Part shown: positions 25,754 through 36,290 of the stretch, piece by piece
How positions within the stretch are numbered: the first letter of the stretch is position 1
Layout of the letters: every line of letters starts with the position of its first letter
DNA from: Azotobacter vinelandii
GTDB lineage: Bacteria > Pseudomonadota > Gammaproteobacteria > Pseudomonadales > Pseudomonadaceae
Direction: 5' to 3' (one strand)
Length of the DNA: 64,000 nucleotides
NCBI RefSeq assembly: GCF_001571105.1
Contig: NZ_BCTD01000016.1
The notes under the pieces: generated by a model
Seen by the model: the letters and a program-made list of their open reading frames with translations, nothing else
Databases searched by the model: none
Told to the model about the DNA's origin: nothing
Translations under genes and position numbers: made by a program

Positions 25754-27051
25754 TCGAACGTAGCCTTGCCGACTGGCTCGCCTATCTCGAGCGCTTGCAC
25801 CCCGTGTCCATCGACATGGGGCTGGAGCGCTCGCGCGAGGTGGCGCGCCGGTTGGGCCTGGGGCGACCGGCGCCACGGGTGGTGACTGTCACCGGGACCA
25901 ACGGCAAGGGTTCCACCTGTGCGTTTCTCGCTGCGCTGATGGGGGCACAGGGGCTTAGGGTCGGCGTCTACAGTTCTCCCCATCTGCTGCGTTACAACGA
26001 GCGCGTGCGGATCGATGGCAGCGAGGTCGACGACGCCGCCTTGTGCCAGGCCTTTGCCGTGGTGGAGGCGGCGCGCGGCGGGATCACCCTGACCTATTTC
26101 GAGATGGGCACCCTTGCCGCTTTCTGGTTGTTCGAGCGGGCCGGGCTGGACACCGCCGTGCTGGAGGTAGGCCTGGGAGGGCGGCTGGATGCGGTCAATC
26201 TGGTCGATGCCGACGTGGCCGTGGTTACCAGCATCGCCCTGGATCATGCCGAGTGGCTGGGCGATACTCGCGACTCGGTGGCTTTCGAGAAGGCTGGAAT
26301 CTTCCGTGCCGGCCGGCCGGTCGTTTGCGGCGATCCCGATCCGCCGATGCCTCTGCTGGAGCGGGCCGCTTCTCTGGACGCGCCGCTTTACAGACGGGGG
26401 CCGGATTATGAGCTGATTCCCGGCGAGGGCGCCTGGAGCTGGCGCGGTTGCGGTGCCACCGGCGAGCGGCTCGAACTGGAGGGGCTGCCACTGCTCGACT
26501 TGCCGGTCGAGAGCGCGGCGCTGGCGCTGCAGGTCCATGCCCTGTCCGGTCTGCCCTGGGAGGCCGGGTCCATTGCGCAGGCCCTGGGCGCCACGCGCCT
26601 GGGCGGCCGTCTCGAACGGCGCCGGATTCGCTGGCAGGGCCGGCGTCTGTCGTTCCTGCTGGACGTCGGGCACAATCCCCATGCCGCAGCCTATCTGGCC
26701 CGGCGCCTTGCCGCCCGTCCGCCCGCAGGGCGGCGTCTGGCGGTTTTCGGCCTGCTCGCCGACAAGGATCTGTCCGGTGTGCTGGAGCCCCTGCTGCCAC
26801 AGGTCCGGCATTGGGCGGTGGCTCCGTTGCCGACGCCGCGAAGCCTTCCGGCCGAGGGGTTGGCAGCCGCCCTGCGGGAGCGCGGGGCGTCGGTTGCGGT
26901 GTGCGTCGATGTCGCCGAGGCGCTGCAGGCGCAGTGCCAGCGGGCCGTCGAGGGTGATGAAATTCTGGTGTTCGGTTCTTTTTACTGTGTGGCCGAGGCG
27001 CTCGAGTGGTTGAGCCGGCAAGAGGAGAAAGGGGATGGCCTGGCTGGATAA
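25750..27051 (+). CDS. folC: Folylpolyglutamate / dihydrofolate synthase
   Basis: 433 residues, Mur-ligase-like. The ATP loop VTVTGTNGKGSTCAF (about 43-55) and the metal/folate segments SPHLLRYNERVRI and SIALDHAEWLG are present, and the C-terminal ligase domain has LDVGHNPHAAAYLA. It overlaps accD by 4 bases and the dedD start by 17, so translation of the three is probably coupled. Confidence 0.95.
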   Translation: MIERSLADWLAYLERLHPVSIDMGLERSREVARRLGLGRPAPRVVTVTGTNGKGSTCAFLAALMGAQGLRVGVYSSPHLLRYNERVRIDGSEVDDAALCQAFAVVEAARGGITLTYFEMGTLAAFWLFERAGLDTAVLEVGLGGRLDAVNLVDADVAVVTSIALDHAEWLGDTRDSVAFEKAGIFRAGRPVVCGDPDPPMPLLERAASLDAPLYRRGPDYELIPGEGAWSWRGCGATGERLELEGLPLLDLPVESAALALQVHALSGLPWEAGSIAQALGATRLGGRLERRRIRWQGRRLSFLLDVGHNPHAAAYLARRLAARPPAGRRLAVFGLLADKDLSGVLEPLLPQVRHWAVAPLPTPRSLPAEGLAAALRERGASVAVCVDVAEALQAQCQRAVEGDEILVFGSFYCVAEALEWLSRQEEKGDGLAG

Positions 27052-27685
27052 GAGGCTCAAGCAGCGGATGATCGGTGCCTTGGTGATGCTGGCATTGGCG
27101 GTGATCTTCCTGCCGATGCTGTTCACCCGCGAGGACGAGGTGCGGCAGGTGGTGGTCGAGGCGCCACCCATGCCGGAGGCCCCGCCTGCGCCGAAAGTCG
27201 AGCTGGAGCCGGTTGCGGTTCCGGAGCCGGTGGTTCTGCCGGAGGAGCCGCAGTCCGTTCCGGTGGTAGCCGGCGCACCGGCGGCAGCCGTACCGAGCGT
27301 TCCCCCTGCTGCCCCGGCCGTTTCCGCCAAGGCGCCAGCCAAGCCCACGCCGCCGCCGGCCAAGCCTCAGGCTGCCGCTCCCACGCCGACTCCGCCGCCG
27401 ACGCAGGCCAAGGCAGCCGAGGCAAGCCGCCTGGATGCCAACAGCCTGCCCGTCGCTTGGTCGATCCAATTGGCCAGCCTGTCCAACACCGCCAATGCCC
27501 AGGCCTTGCAGAAGACCCTGCGCGGTCAGGGCTACAACGCCTATATCCGCCATGTGGATGGGATGAACCGGATCTACGTCGGGCCGGTCGCCGAGCGGAG
27601 CGAAGCCAACCGTCTGCGCGACCAACTCAAGCGGCAGCACAATCTCAGCGGCTTCGTCGTGCGTTTCCAGCCCGAGCGCGGCTGA
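27035..27685 (+). CDS. dedD: SPOR-domain protein DedD
   Basis: 216 residues. There is a short cytoplasmic start, one membrane helix (about 11-30), a Pro/Ala-rich periplasmic linker (about 45-135) and a C-terminal SPOR domain (about 148-215, from WSIQLASLSNTANAQAL). SPOR domains bind denuded septal glycan; DedD promotes cell constriction. Start lies inside the end of folC, with GAGGAGAAAGGGG upstream. Confidence 0.92.
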   Translation: MAWLDKRLKQRMIGALVMLALAVIFLPMLFTREDEVRQVVVEAPPMPEAPPAPKVELEPVAVPEPVVLPEEPQSVPVVAGAPAAAVPSVPPAAPAVSAKAPAKPTPPPAKPQAAAPTPTPPPTQAKAAEASRLDANSLPVAWSIQLASLSNTANAQALQKTLRGQGYNAYIRHVDGMNRIYVGPVAERSEANRLRDQLKRQHNLSGFVVRFQPERG

Positions 27686-27806
27686 GTCCATCTCCGTCGG
27701 TCGGGCTGCGGGCGTCTGGGCCAGGCCGGCCGATGGGGTCAGGTTCTTACTCGAATGGAGGGGGCTCTGCTAGAATGCAGGGCCTTTTCCATTCATGGGT
27801 TGAGCC

Positions 27807-28319
27807 GTGGCATTCACCTGGGTCGATTGGGCGATCATCGCGATCGTCGCCGTTTCCAGCCTGATCAGCTTGACACGGGGTTTCGTCAAGGAAGCCCTGT
27901 CGCTGGTCACCTGGATCGTCGCCGGCGTCATTGCCTGGATGTTCGGTGGAGCGCTTTCGCAGCATCTGGTCAGCTACGTTGCCACCCCCTCGCTGCAGGT
28001 CATGGCCGCTTGTGCGATTCTTTTCGTGGCGACCTTGCTGGTCGGTGCGCTGGTCAACTTCCTCATCGGCGAACTGGTGCGCGTCACCGGCCTGTCCGGT
28101 ACGGATCGCGTGCTCGGCATGGTTTTCGGTGCCGCCCGGGGCGGGCTGCTGGTGATATTGCTGGTCGGCCTGCTCAGCCTGGCGCCCGTGCAGCAGGATG
28201 CCTGGTGGCAAAACTCGGTCCTGCTGCCGCACTTCCTGATAGTCGCCGACTGGTCGAAAAATCTCATTCTGGGATTTTCCAGCCAATGGTTCGCCAGCGG
28301 GATAAGCGTGCCGCGCTGA
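27807..28319 (+). CDS. cvpA: CvpA family membrane protein
   Basis: 170 residues from a GTG start. Four membrane helices are predicted (about 5-25, 32-50, 65-85, 105-125), with the family opening FTWVDWAIIAIVAVSSLI and the GFVKEALSL loop. CvpA is conserved beside purF in gammaproteobacteria; it affects colicin V production and membrane robustness, but its biochemical role is unsettled. Confidence 0.93.
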   Translation: MAFTWVDWAIIAIVAVSSLISLTRGFVKEALSLVTWIVAGVIAWMFGGALSQHLVSYVATPSLQVMAACAILFVATLLVGALVNFLIGELVRVTGLSGTDRVLGMVFGAARGGLLVILLVGLLSLAPVQQDAWWQNSVLLPHFLIVADWSKNLILGFSSQWFASGISVPR

Positions 28320-28395
28320 GCCTCCGAGAGACAGAGGGGCCGGCCTCGGGCGGGCGCCCGGAATTAGCCTGAACTACTAGCAGGGGTTGCGTCAC

Positions 28396-29901
<1,506 letters not shown>

Positions 29902-29966
29902 CGGCAGGCGAGAAGGTTCGAGATTCCGGGCGGTATCGCCGCCCTCATGCGAAGGAAGGAAAGGCT

Positions 29967-31178
29967 ATGACGATCGAGTGGGATGCCGGGCGGCTGGACA
30001 GCGACCTGGAGGGTGCCGGCTTCGACACCCTGGCGGTGCGGGCCGGTCAGCGGCGCACTCCCGAGGGCGAGCACGGCGAGGCCCTGTTCATGACCTCCAG
30101 CTACGTGTTCCGCAGCGCTGCCGATGCCGCCGCCCGCTTTGCCGGCGAGCAGCCCGGCAACGTCTACTCCCGCTACACCAATCCCACGGTGCGTACCTTC
30201 GAGGAGCGCATCGCCGCCCTCGAAGGGGCCGAGCAGGCGGTTGCCGCAGCCTCCGGCATGGGCGCCATCCTGGCGATGGTGATGAGCCTGTGCAGCGCCG
30301 GCGACCATGTGCTGGTGTCGCGCAGCGTATTCGGTTCGACCATCAGCCTGTTCGACAAGTATTTCAAGCGTTTCGGCATCGAGGTCGACTATCCGCCCCT
30401 GGCGGATCTGGAAGCCTGGGCCGCCGCCTGCAAGCCGAACACCCGGCTGTTCGCCGTCGAGTCTCCATCCAACCCCCTGGCCGAGTTGGTGGACATCGCC
30501 GCGCTGGCCGACATCGCCCATGCCCGTGGCGCCCTGCTGGCGGTGGACAACTGCTTCTGCACGCCGGCGTTGCAGAAGCCGTTGGCGCTCGGCGCCGATA
30601 TCGTCATCCATTCGGCGACCAAGTACATCGACGGCCAGGGGCGTTGCCTCGGCGGCGTGGTGGCCGGCAGCGCCAAGCTGATGCAGGAGGTGGTCGGCTT
30701 CCTGCGTACCGCCGGCCCGACGCTCAGCCCCTTCAATGCCTGGCTGTTCCTCAAGGGGCTGGAAACCCTCCGGGTGCGCATGCAGGCGCACTGTGCCAGC
30801 GCCCAGGCGCTGGCCGAGTGGCTGGAGCAGCAGCCCCAGGTGGTCAGGGTCCATTACGCCGGTCTGTCCAGCCATCCGCAGCACGAGTTGGCCAGGCGCC
30901 AGCAGAGCGGCTTCGGCGCGGTGGTCAGTTTCGAGGTCCGGGGCGACAAGGCGGCCGCCTGGCGGGTCATCGACAATACCCGGATGATCTCCATCACCAC
31001 CAACCTGGGCGATACCAAAACCACCATCGCCCATCCGGCTACCACTTCCCACGGACGCCTGACCCCGGAGGCGCGGGCGGCGGCCGGGATCAGCGACAGC
31101 CTGATCCGTGTGGCGGTCGGCCTGGAGGACATCGAAGACATCAAGGCCGATCTTGCTCGAGGGTTGGCCGCACTGTGA
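29967..31178 (+). CDS. metZ: O-succinylhomoserine sulfhydrylase
   Basis: 403 residues, Cys/Met-metabolism PLP family. The PLP lysine is in IHSATKYIDGQGR; SRYTNPTVRTFEERIAALEG and GDTKTTIAHPATTSHGR are typical. It makes homocysteine directly from O-succinylhomoserine and sulfide, the Pseudomonas route to methionine. AAGGAAGGAAAGG precedes the ATG. It overlaps the following SDR gene. Confidence 0.95.
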   Translation: MTIEWDAGRLDSDLEGAGFDTLAVRAGQRRTPEGEHGEALFMTSSYVFRSAADAAARFAGEQPGNVYSRYTNPTVRTFEERIAALEGAEQAVAAASGMGAILAMVMSLCSAGDHVLVSRSVFGSTISLFDKYFKRFGIEVDYPPLADLEAWAAACKPNTRLFAVESPSNPLAELVDIAALADIAHARGALLAVDNCFCTPALQKPLALGADIVIHSATKYIDGQGRCLGGVVAGSAKLMQEVVGFLRTAGPTLSPFNAWLFLKGLETLRVRMQAHCASAQALAEWLEQQPQVVRVHYAGLSSHPQHELARRQQSGFGAVVSFEVRGDKAAAWRVIDNTRMISITTNLGDTKTTIAHPATTSHGRLTPEARAAAGISDSLIRVAVGLEDIEDIKADLARGLAAL

Positions 31179-31957
31179 TCGACCTGACCCTCGAGCCCGG
31201 CAAGCCGCAGACCAACGGCAAGGTCGCCCTGGTTACCGGAGCCGTGCGCGGCATCGGGCTCGGCATCGTTGCCTGGCTGATCGCCGAGGGCTGGCAGGTG
31301 GTGCTTGCCGATATCGACCGCAAGCGTGGCTCCAAGGTGGCCAAGGCCCTGGGCAGCAATGCCTGGTTCGTCGGAATGGATGTCGCTCAGGAAAATCAGG
31401 TGGCGATGGGCGTGGCCGAGGTACTCGGCCAATTCGGCCGCCTCGATGCCCTGGTCTGCAATGCCGCGCTGGCCGATCCCTACAACAGCCCGCTGGCCGA
31501 GCTGAAGCTCGGCCACTGGAACCAGGTGCTGGGCGTGAATCTGACGGGACCGCTGCTGCTGGCCAAGCACTGCTCGGCCTACCTGCAGGCGCATCGCGGC
31601 GCCATGGTCAACATCGCCTCGACCCGCGCGCATCAGTCCGAGCCGAATTCCGAGGCCTACGCGGCCAGCAAGGGTGGGCTGCTGGGACTCACGCATGCGC
31701 TGGCGATCAGTCTCGGGCCCGATGTCCGGGTGAATGCCGTCAGTCCCGGCTGGATCGACTCGCGCAGCCCCGGCGAGCGTCAGCAGGCACCGCTTTCCGC
31801 CCGGAGTCATGCCCAGCATCCGGCCGGTCGCGTGGGAATGGTCGAGGATGTAGCCGCTTTGGTCGCCTGGCTGTTGTCGGACCGTGCCGGCTTCGTGACC
31901 GGCCAGGAATTCATCGTCGATGGCGGCATGACGCGCAAGATGATTTATCTGGATTGA
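31175..31957 (+). CDS. Short-chain dehydrogenase/reductase
   Basis: 260 residues from a GTG overlapping the metZ stop (GTGA). The cofactor site TGAVRGIGLGI, NAALAD, catalytic Tyr/Lys in YAASKGG and the C-terminal FIVDGGMTRKM are present. The residue pattern DIDRKRGSK after the second strand suggests NAD preference. Corresponds in position to PA3106 of P. aeruginosa; substrate unknown. Confidence 0.9.
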   Translation: MIDLTLEPGKPQTNGKVALVTGAVRGIGLGIVAWLIAEGWQVVLADIDRKRGSKVAKALGSNAWFVGMDVAQENQVAMGVAEVLGQFGRLDALVCNAALADPYNSPLAELKLGHWNQVLGVNLTGPLLLAKHCSAYLQAHRGAMVNIASTRAHQSEPNSEAYAASKGGLLGLTHALAISLGPDVRVNAVSPGWIDSRSPGERQQAPLSARSHAQHPAGRVGMVEDVAALVAWLLSDRAGFVTGQEFIVDGGMTRKMIYLD

Positions 31958-32085
31958 TGCGCCGTTTCGGTGCCGCCTCGGGTCATGTTGCATCATTGCG
32001 TTTTGCCAAGGCGTCTGCTGGAGCCGACTCGCCTCATTCCGGCATTTTCCGCTTCGCTTCATCGAAGAAAAAATCAGGCTGGCTG

Positions 32086-32114
32086 TTGACTTAGCTTCGA
32101 TTCGTGGGTAAATT
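32086..32114 (+). promoter_or_regulatory. Strong sigma-70 promoter of the tRNA-Val/tRNA-Asp unit
   Basis: TTGACT (32086-32091) and TAAATT (32109-32114) with a 17-base spacer, followed by a GC-rich discriminator GCGCGCC typical of stringently controlled stable-RNA promoters. It is 22 bases before the tRNA-Val 5' end. Confidence 0.8.
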
Positions 32115-32136
32115 GCGCGCCACCTCGCAAGGCGAT

Positions 32137-32212
32137 GGCTGATTAGCTCAGCTGGGAGAGCACCTGCATCACACGCAGGGGGTCGGCGGTTCGATCCCGT
32201 CATCAGCCACCA
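32137..32212 (+). tRNA. tRNA-Val(CAC)
   Basis: 76 bases. Acceptor GGCTGAT pairs with ATCAGCC, the anticodon stem CCTGC/GCAGG encloses loop ATCACAC giving anticodon CAC, and A plus CCA are encoded. First of a two-tRNA unit. Confidence 0.95.
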
Positions 32213-32251
32213 GAGGTTTCAAGCAAGAATGGACGAAAGTCCGACCGACGC

Positions 32252-32328
32252 GCAGCGGTAGTTCAGTCGGTTAGAATACCGGCCTGTCACGCCGGGGGTC
32301 GCGGGTTCGAGTCCCGTCCGCTGCGCCA
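32252..32328 (+). tRNA. tRNA-Asp(GTC)
   Basis: 77 bases. Acceptor GCAGCGG pairs with CCGCTGC, the loop CTGTCAC gives anticodon GTC, discriminator is G and CCA is encoded. Co-transcribed with tRNA-Val 39 bases upstream. Confidence 0.97.
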
Positions 32329-32336
32329 TATATGAA

Positions 32337-32369
32337 AGCCTCCAGGCAGCGATGCCTGGAGGCTTTTTC
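32337..32369 (+). terminator. Intrinsic terminator of the tRNA-Val/Asp unit
   Basis: Stem AGCCTCCAGGCA/TGCCTGGAGGCT (12 bp), GCGA tetraloop, then five T. Confidence 0.93.
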
Positions 32370-32474
32370 GTTGGACCGCATTTTAATTTTATGGTCATCC
32401 GATTCGTCTAGGCTTCTTTGGCATGGACTTTGTCTGTCGTCTTTCCAAATAACCAGTCGATCAGGGGCTTTTCC

Positions 32475-32561
32475 ATGGATGACTATCAAGAGGAACTTCT
32501 CGAATTCCACGCTACCGAGCAGGATCCTGCGGAGCCGGCGGAAGACGCCACGGAAATGTGA
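32475..32561 (+). CDS. 28-residue acidic small protein, hypothetical
   Basis: An ATG with AGGGG 9 bases upstream opens a 28-codon frame starting MDDYQEELLEFHA and ending EPAEDATEM. Eleven of 28 residues are Asp or Glu. It sits alone between the tRNA terminator and a convergent gene. The strongly acidic composition and good start support a real gene, but I cannot place it in a family. Confidence 0.42.
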   Translation: MDDYQEELLEFHATEQDPAEPAEDATEM

Positions 32562-32569
32562 GTGTGCTG

Positions 32570-33529
32570 TCAGCGGTTCTCTGCCGGAAGCTCCGCGACG
32601 GAGGGTGATGATACGCGCTGGGTGCTCAGCAGATGGCTGCCGGACCCCGGGCTTTCCCGGCTGAAAGCCGATGCTCCGCAGCAGTCCGTCAGGTCCTCGA
32701 GCGGCCACAGGCGGCCCCGGAGGAAGAGTGCTATCCCGTTCCGCATGCCGGCCGACTTCACCAGACTGGGTGAGCGGCATCCCTCTCGGCTGACCAGCAC
32801 CTGCATGTCTTTTGTGTGAATTTCCTGAACCGTGACCGGTCCGGCGCCCCTTGCCGCACAGGCCTGTATCTGAGGTATGCCGAGCAGGTTGCCATCCGGG
32901 CCGAAGACCGGCGCGACGTTATGGAGCTGCCCTTTGCCCGTGTGCAGTACGCCGTTCTCCACATGCGGTTCGGGCAGGAGCAGAGAGCCGGCCAGCAGGG
33001 TGATGCGGTATTCCCTGGCCAGGGAGCCGAACAACTGCTGATAGTCACGGGCCATTTCGTTCGCCTTCATGCGCAGCAGGGTTTCTCCCAGTCCGGGGAA
33101 ACCCTCGCTCCGCAGCCAGGCCCGGGCCAGGTGGCGCGGATTGTCCAGAAGCAGCCATGCCTGCGCTTCGGGAAGGCTCCGGGCACCGTAAAGCTCGTTT
33201 CGCTCGCCGCCGAGCAGCAACCAGGTGCCGATCTGGTCGGGCAGGGCGACTACGCTGCGTTCGTTGAGCAGGCCCTTGTCCCGCGCCCCGTCCAGAATGG
33301 CGGCGAGCTTCAGGCGCAGATGGCCGGGGCTCCGGTAGTCGCTGGGAAACAGCTCGGGGCGCACGATCAGCAGGTTGGCCCTGGTTTCTACCATTCCCTC
33401 TTCGTGGATGAGCGTGCTGCGCAGGTCGGCCAGATAATGTCCGCCCGAGCGTGGCGCGCACCAACTCGCATAGAGGCCGAGAAGAACGACGAGGATCAGC
33501 AGGAGCGGAACGAGCTGAAATTTGCGCAT
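32570..33529 (-). CDS. Membrane-anchored nitrilase-like protein, probably inactive
   Basis: 319 residues. The N-terminal membrane helix is at about 5-24. A carbon-nitrogen-hydrolase-like region follows (about 45-225), suggested by ARDKGLLNERSVVALPDQIG and LHNVAPVFGPDGNLLG. The lysine expected just after the GNLLG strand and the IC-x-D/E nucleophile motif cannot be found; the protein jumps to an unrelated-looking stretch and then to SAGMRNGIALFLRGRLW. This reads like an internal deletion or loss of the catalytic segment. Family assignment is by appearance only. Confidence 0.6.
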   Translation of the reverse strand: MRKFQLVPLLLILVVLLGLYASWCAPRSGGHYLADLRSTLIHEEGMVETRANLLIVRPELFPSDYRSPGHLRLKLAAILDGARDKGLLNERSVVALPDQIGTWLLLGGERNELYGARSLPEAQAWLLLDNPRHLARAWLRSEGFPGLGETLLRMKANEMARDYQQLFGSLAREYRITLLAGSLLLPEPHVENGVLHTGKGQLHNVAPVFGPDGNLLGIPQIQACAARGAGPVTVQEIHTKDMQVLVSREGCRSPSLVKSAGMRNGIALFLRGRLWPLEDLTDCCGASAFSRESPGSGSHLLSTQRVSSPSVAELPAENR

Positions 33530-33805
33530 GATCGGAAGCGGGACGGAAAAATCCGTTCAGCGTAGGGGGGGATGCCGGGAATGCCAAGCCATCGATCGAT
33601 GTCTGTGGAGGCGGGAAGGCGATACCATGCCGAAAGGCCGTTTCTGGCTCTTCTTTCCTGCAGCCATCGGGCGCGGGCGTCGGGTCGAGCGACCGTCGAT
33701 CGTGTCATGTGGCGCCTGGCTTCTGTTACCTGGATTTGGCGTATCTTGTGAGCCGGCGGGGATACCCTATCCGCGAGCCGGAAAACACGGTAAGGGACCT
33801 GAGTC

Positions 33806-34288
33806 GTGCGGAAAACACCGAAAAGGATCGAGGCCGTGCCGTTCTTCGGCGAATGGGGCGTCTATCGGGAAATGCGCTTGCCGGAGTTCGAGGCCGTATT
33901 CGAAAGAGGTGCCGGTCTGTCGGCTCTGGCCGATGGACTGGAAACTGGCGCCCCCCTGTACCGCAAGGATGGGGAGGAACTGGCCGGCCTGGGGTTGACG
34001 TTCGTAACCTGCCGTTCCGAGGGACTTCCGGCCATTTCGCAGCAGGGCACCGCTCGCTATGGGAAAAATCTCGCCGCTTGTGCTGCGGCCAAAGGCTCGA
34101 CTGGCGAAAAGCGCCATCGCCCCCGCTCGAGGCGCCCGCAACAACCGTTCCGCGGGTGCGAGCCGCCCGGCGGCAGGCGCTGTGCGCTGCCGATAGGCGG
34201 GGCTTGGCGCCCCCGGCGCTTCGTCGCGAGCGAATCCGACCGCTGTTCGCGGCACCGGTCGGGCAGCCGCCTGTGCGACGCCGGTTGA
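33806..34288 (+). CDS. Hypothetical ORF, GTG start, uncertain
   Basis: 160 codons from a GTG. The first ~95 residues (from VPFFGEWGVYREMRLPEF to GTARYGKNLAA) have protein-like composition and G/C-biased third positions. The remainder is Arg/Pro-rich and looks like a shadow of another frame. It may be a real ~100-residue protein whose 3' end has been frameshifted, or chance. It lies in the otherwise empty space between the nitrilase-like gene and the PLP enzyme. Confidence 0.3.
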   Translation: MRKTPKRIEAVPFFGEWGVYREMRLPEFEAVFERGAGLSALADGLETGAPLYRKDGEELAGLGLTFVTCRSEGLPAISQQGTARYGKNLAACAAAKGSTGEKRHRPRSRRPQQPFRGCEPPGGRRCALPIGGAWRPRRFVASESDRCSRHRSGSRLCDAG

Positions 34289-34293
34289 TCCCT

Positions 34294-35262
34294 GTGCTGG
34301 ACATCCACTGGGCGCCTCGGGCGCCGCTTCAGCCCCTGGCGCTCGGCTGGCTGGCCACGGCCGGTATCGAGGTCGGCGTACTACGGCTCGATCTGGTCGA
34401 TACGCTGATTTCCGGCAACAAGTGGTTCAAGCTGGCACCCCATCTGGCGGCGGCCGCGCGTCAAGGGGCAAGGGGGCTGATCAGTCTGGGCGGTCCCCAT
34501 TCCAATCACCTGCATGCACTGGCGGCGGCCGGGCGGCGCTTCTCCTTCCCCACGGTGGGACTGCTGCGCGGCGAGCCCAGAGAAACGCCCACCGTGCGCG
34601 ATCTGCAGGACTTCGGCATGCGCCTGCACTGGCTCGGCTACGGCGGGTATCGGGCGCGTCACCGGCAGGGGTTCTGGGATGCGTGGCGCGACCGTTATGC
34701 CGATCTGCACCCGGTGGCGGAGGGCGGTGGTGGCCTGACCGGCGCGCAGGGCTGCAGGGTTCTGCGGGAAATGCTGTTGCCCCAGTTGCGGTCGCTCGGC
34801 TGGAGCGATTACCACGGCTGGTGGCTGGCTGCCGGCACCGGGACCACACTGGCCGGCCTGGTCCTCGCCGAAGCCGGGGCGCGTCCGGTACACGGCGCCT
34901 TGGCTGTGCCGGCGAGCCACGGCGTGGCGCCACAGGTCCGGGCGATCCTCGCCGAAGCCGGCGTGGCCGATGCGGGCTACCGTCTGCTGGACGCCAGCCG
35001 TGGCGGGTTTGCCCGGCTCGATGCGGAGCTGGCGCACTTCATCCTCGCCAGCGAGCGGGAAGGGGGCATTCCCCTGGACCCCGTCTATACCGGTAAGGCC
35101 CTGCTGGCTCTGCGCGAGCAGGTCGCGCATGGCGGCATTCCCCGTGACAGCCGGCTGGTTTTCGTGCACACCGGCGGGCTGCAGGGGCGGCGGACGCTGG
35201 CCGGGCGTCTGCAGGAGTTGGGGCACGCGCGGCTGATGCCAATACGTCGAGACAGGTCTTAA
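34294..35262 (+). CDS. PLP-dependent D-cysteine desulfhydrase / ACC-deaminase-family enzyme
   Basis: 322 residues from the GTG of VLDIHWAPRAPLQ, where homologs begin; two other start codons 9 and 21 bases upstream are possible. Fold-type II PLP enzyme. The PLP lysine is in ISGNKWFKL (about residue 45), GGPHSNHLHALAAAG holds the substrate-carboxylate loop, and AAGTGTTLAGL is the phosphate-binding loop. Members remove ammonia and sulfide from D-cysteine or open the cyclopropane of ACC. The ACC-deaminase-specific residues cannot be confirmed, so D-cysteine desulfhydrase-like is preferred. It overlaps the convergent DUF1853 gene by 4 bases. Confidence 0.82.
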   Translation: MLDIHWAPRAPLQPLALGWLATAGIEVGVLRLDLVDTLISGNKWFKLAPHLAAAARQGARGLISLGGPHSNHLHALAAAGRRFSFPTVGLLRGEPRETPTVRDLQDFGMRLHWLGYGGYRARHRQGFWDAWRDRYADLHPVAEGGGGLTGAQGCRVLREMLLPQLRSLGWSDYHGWWLAAGTGTTLAGLVLAEAGARPVHGALAVPASHGVAPQVRAILAEAGVADAGYRLLDASRGGFARLDAELAHFILASEREGGIPLDPVYTGKALLALREQVAHGGIPRDSRLVFVHTGGLQGRRTLAGRLQELGHARLMPIRRDRS

Positions 35263-36248
35263 AGCGGGGCCGGCCAACCGTCATCGACCAGGAATACCCG
35301 TTCCGCCTCGACCCATTCGCCAGCCCCGTCGGCCTCCAGCCGGACCAGCAGATGCGCCGGTGTGGCGGGGCCCAGTCCCGCAGACCAGGCCTGCAGGGTT
35401 TCCCGAGGCCAGAGATCCACCCCTTCGAAACGGGCCGGCGCCAGCCAGGCGTGATGGGGCAGGGGCTGCCAGCGGCCGGCGGGAGCGCCGGCGAGAAACT
35501 CCAGCCAGTCGCGTCGTCTCACCCAGCGTCCACGCAGGTGCGCCGGATTAGCGCCGGCCGGAGCCGGACAGCCATCCGGCCAGGGATAGAACAGATAGCC
35601 TCCGAGCCAGCAGGCGGCCTGCGGGGCGGCGAAGCCGAGCCGCTCCAGGATCGTCCGCGCCGCCGGGGCGTTCGACAGGGGCAACTGATGTCGTTCCAGC
35701 CGCTCCAGCTTGCGGTCGAGCCGGTCATGCCGGCCGGGGCCGATCCAGCGGGCCGGATGCCGTTCGGAATTGTCTGCCGAGCCGAGGTAGAGCTTGACCG
35801 CCAGCTCCAGGTGATGCGTCCCTTCGGCATCCTGCAGCAGCAGGTCCAGCTCGCCCAGGGTATCGCTGCCATGCCGGATCGGCAGGTTGGCGGCGAGCAG
35901 GCGGACGCCCGGCGCCTGGTCCAGGGCGAACTGCCAGAGCCGCTCGTAGTAGATACCCAGGCGGCGCGTCGGATGCCGTGCCAGCCAGGCATCTAGCGGG
36001 TCACTGCAGGCATCCAGGGTCCGCAGCCAGTCGGCCAGGCGGGCCGGCTCGCCTGCCCAATGGCTCGCTGCCAGCGGATGGCGCTGCGGCCAGGCGGTGA
36101 CGGCGAGCAACGGCGGCGACAGCAGGGCCCAGGCCAGGTCGCGTACCCGTGGCCGGCGCAGGCGCGCGGGGAGGTCGGCGAGGCCGCCGAAAGGCCCCGC
36201 CCGCCCCCCTCGGGGGGTGGTTTGCCGCGTTGTCCGGCTTTCCCGCAT
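35259..36248 (-). CDS. DUF1853 family protein
   Basis: 329 residues from the ATG at 36246-36248. DUF1853 features are YYERLWQFALDQAP near the middle, PIRHGSDTLGELDLLL, and the PD-(D/E)XK-like LELAVKLYLG where the E-x-x-x-K pattern suggests a nuclease-type fold. The first 30 residues are Arg/Gly/Pro-rich and may not be translated; internal starts exist. It is divergent from nadK with 42 bases between starts, as in many Pseudomonas. Function unknown. Confidence 0.85.
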   Translation of the reverse strand: MRESRTTRQTTPRGGRAGPFGGLADLPARLRRPRVRDLAWALLSPPLLAVTAWPQRHPLAASHWAGEPARLADWLRTLDACSDPLDAWLARHPTRRLGIYYERLWQFALDQAPGVRLLAANLPIRHGSDTLGELDLLLQDAEGTHHLELAVKLYLGSADNSERHPARWIGPGRHDRLDRKLERLERHQLPLSNAPAARTILERLGFAAPQAACWLGGYLFYPWPDGCPAPAGANPAHLRGRWVRRRDWLEFLAGAPAGRWQPLPHHAWLAPARFEGVDLWPRETLQAWSAGLGPATPAHLLVRLEADGAGEWVEAERVFLVDDGWPAPL

Positions 36249-36290
36249 AATCGCCCCTCGCCTGTAATCGCCGCCCCCCGCAGGAGCCCC

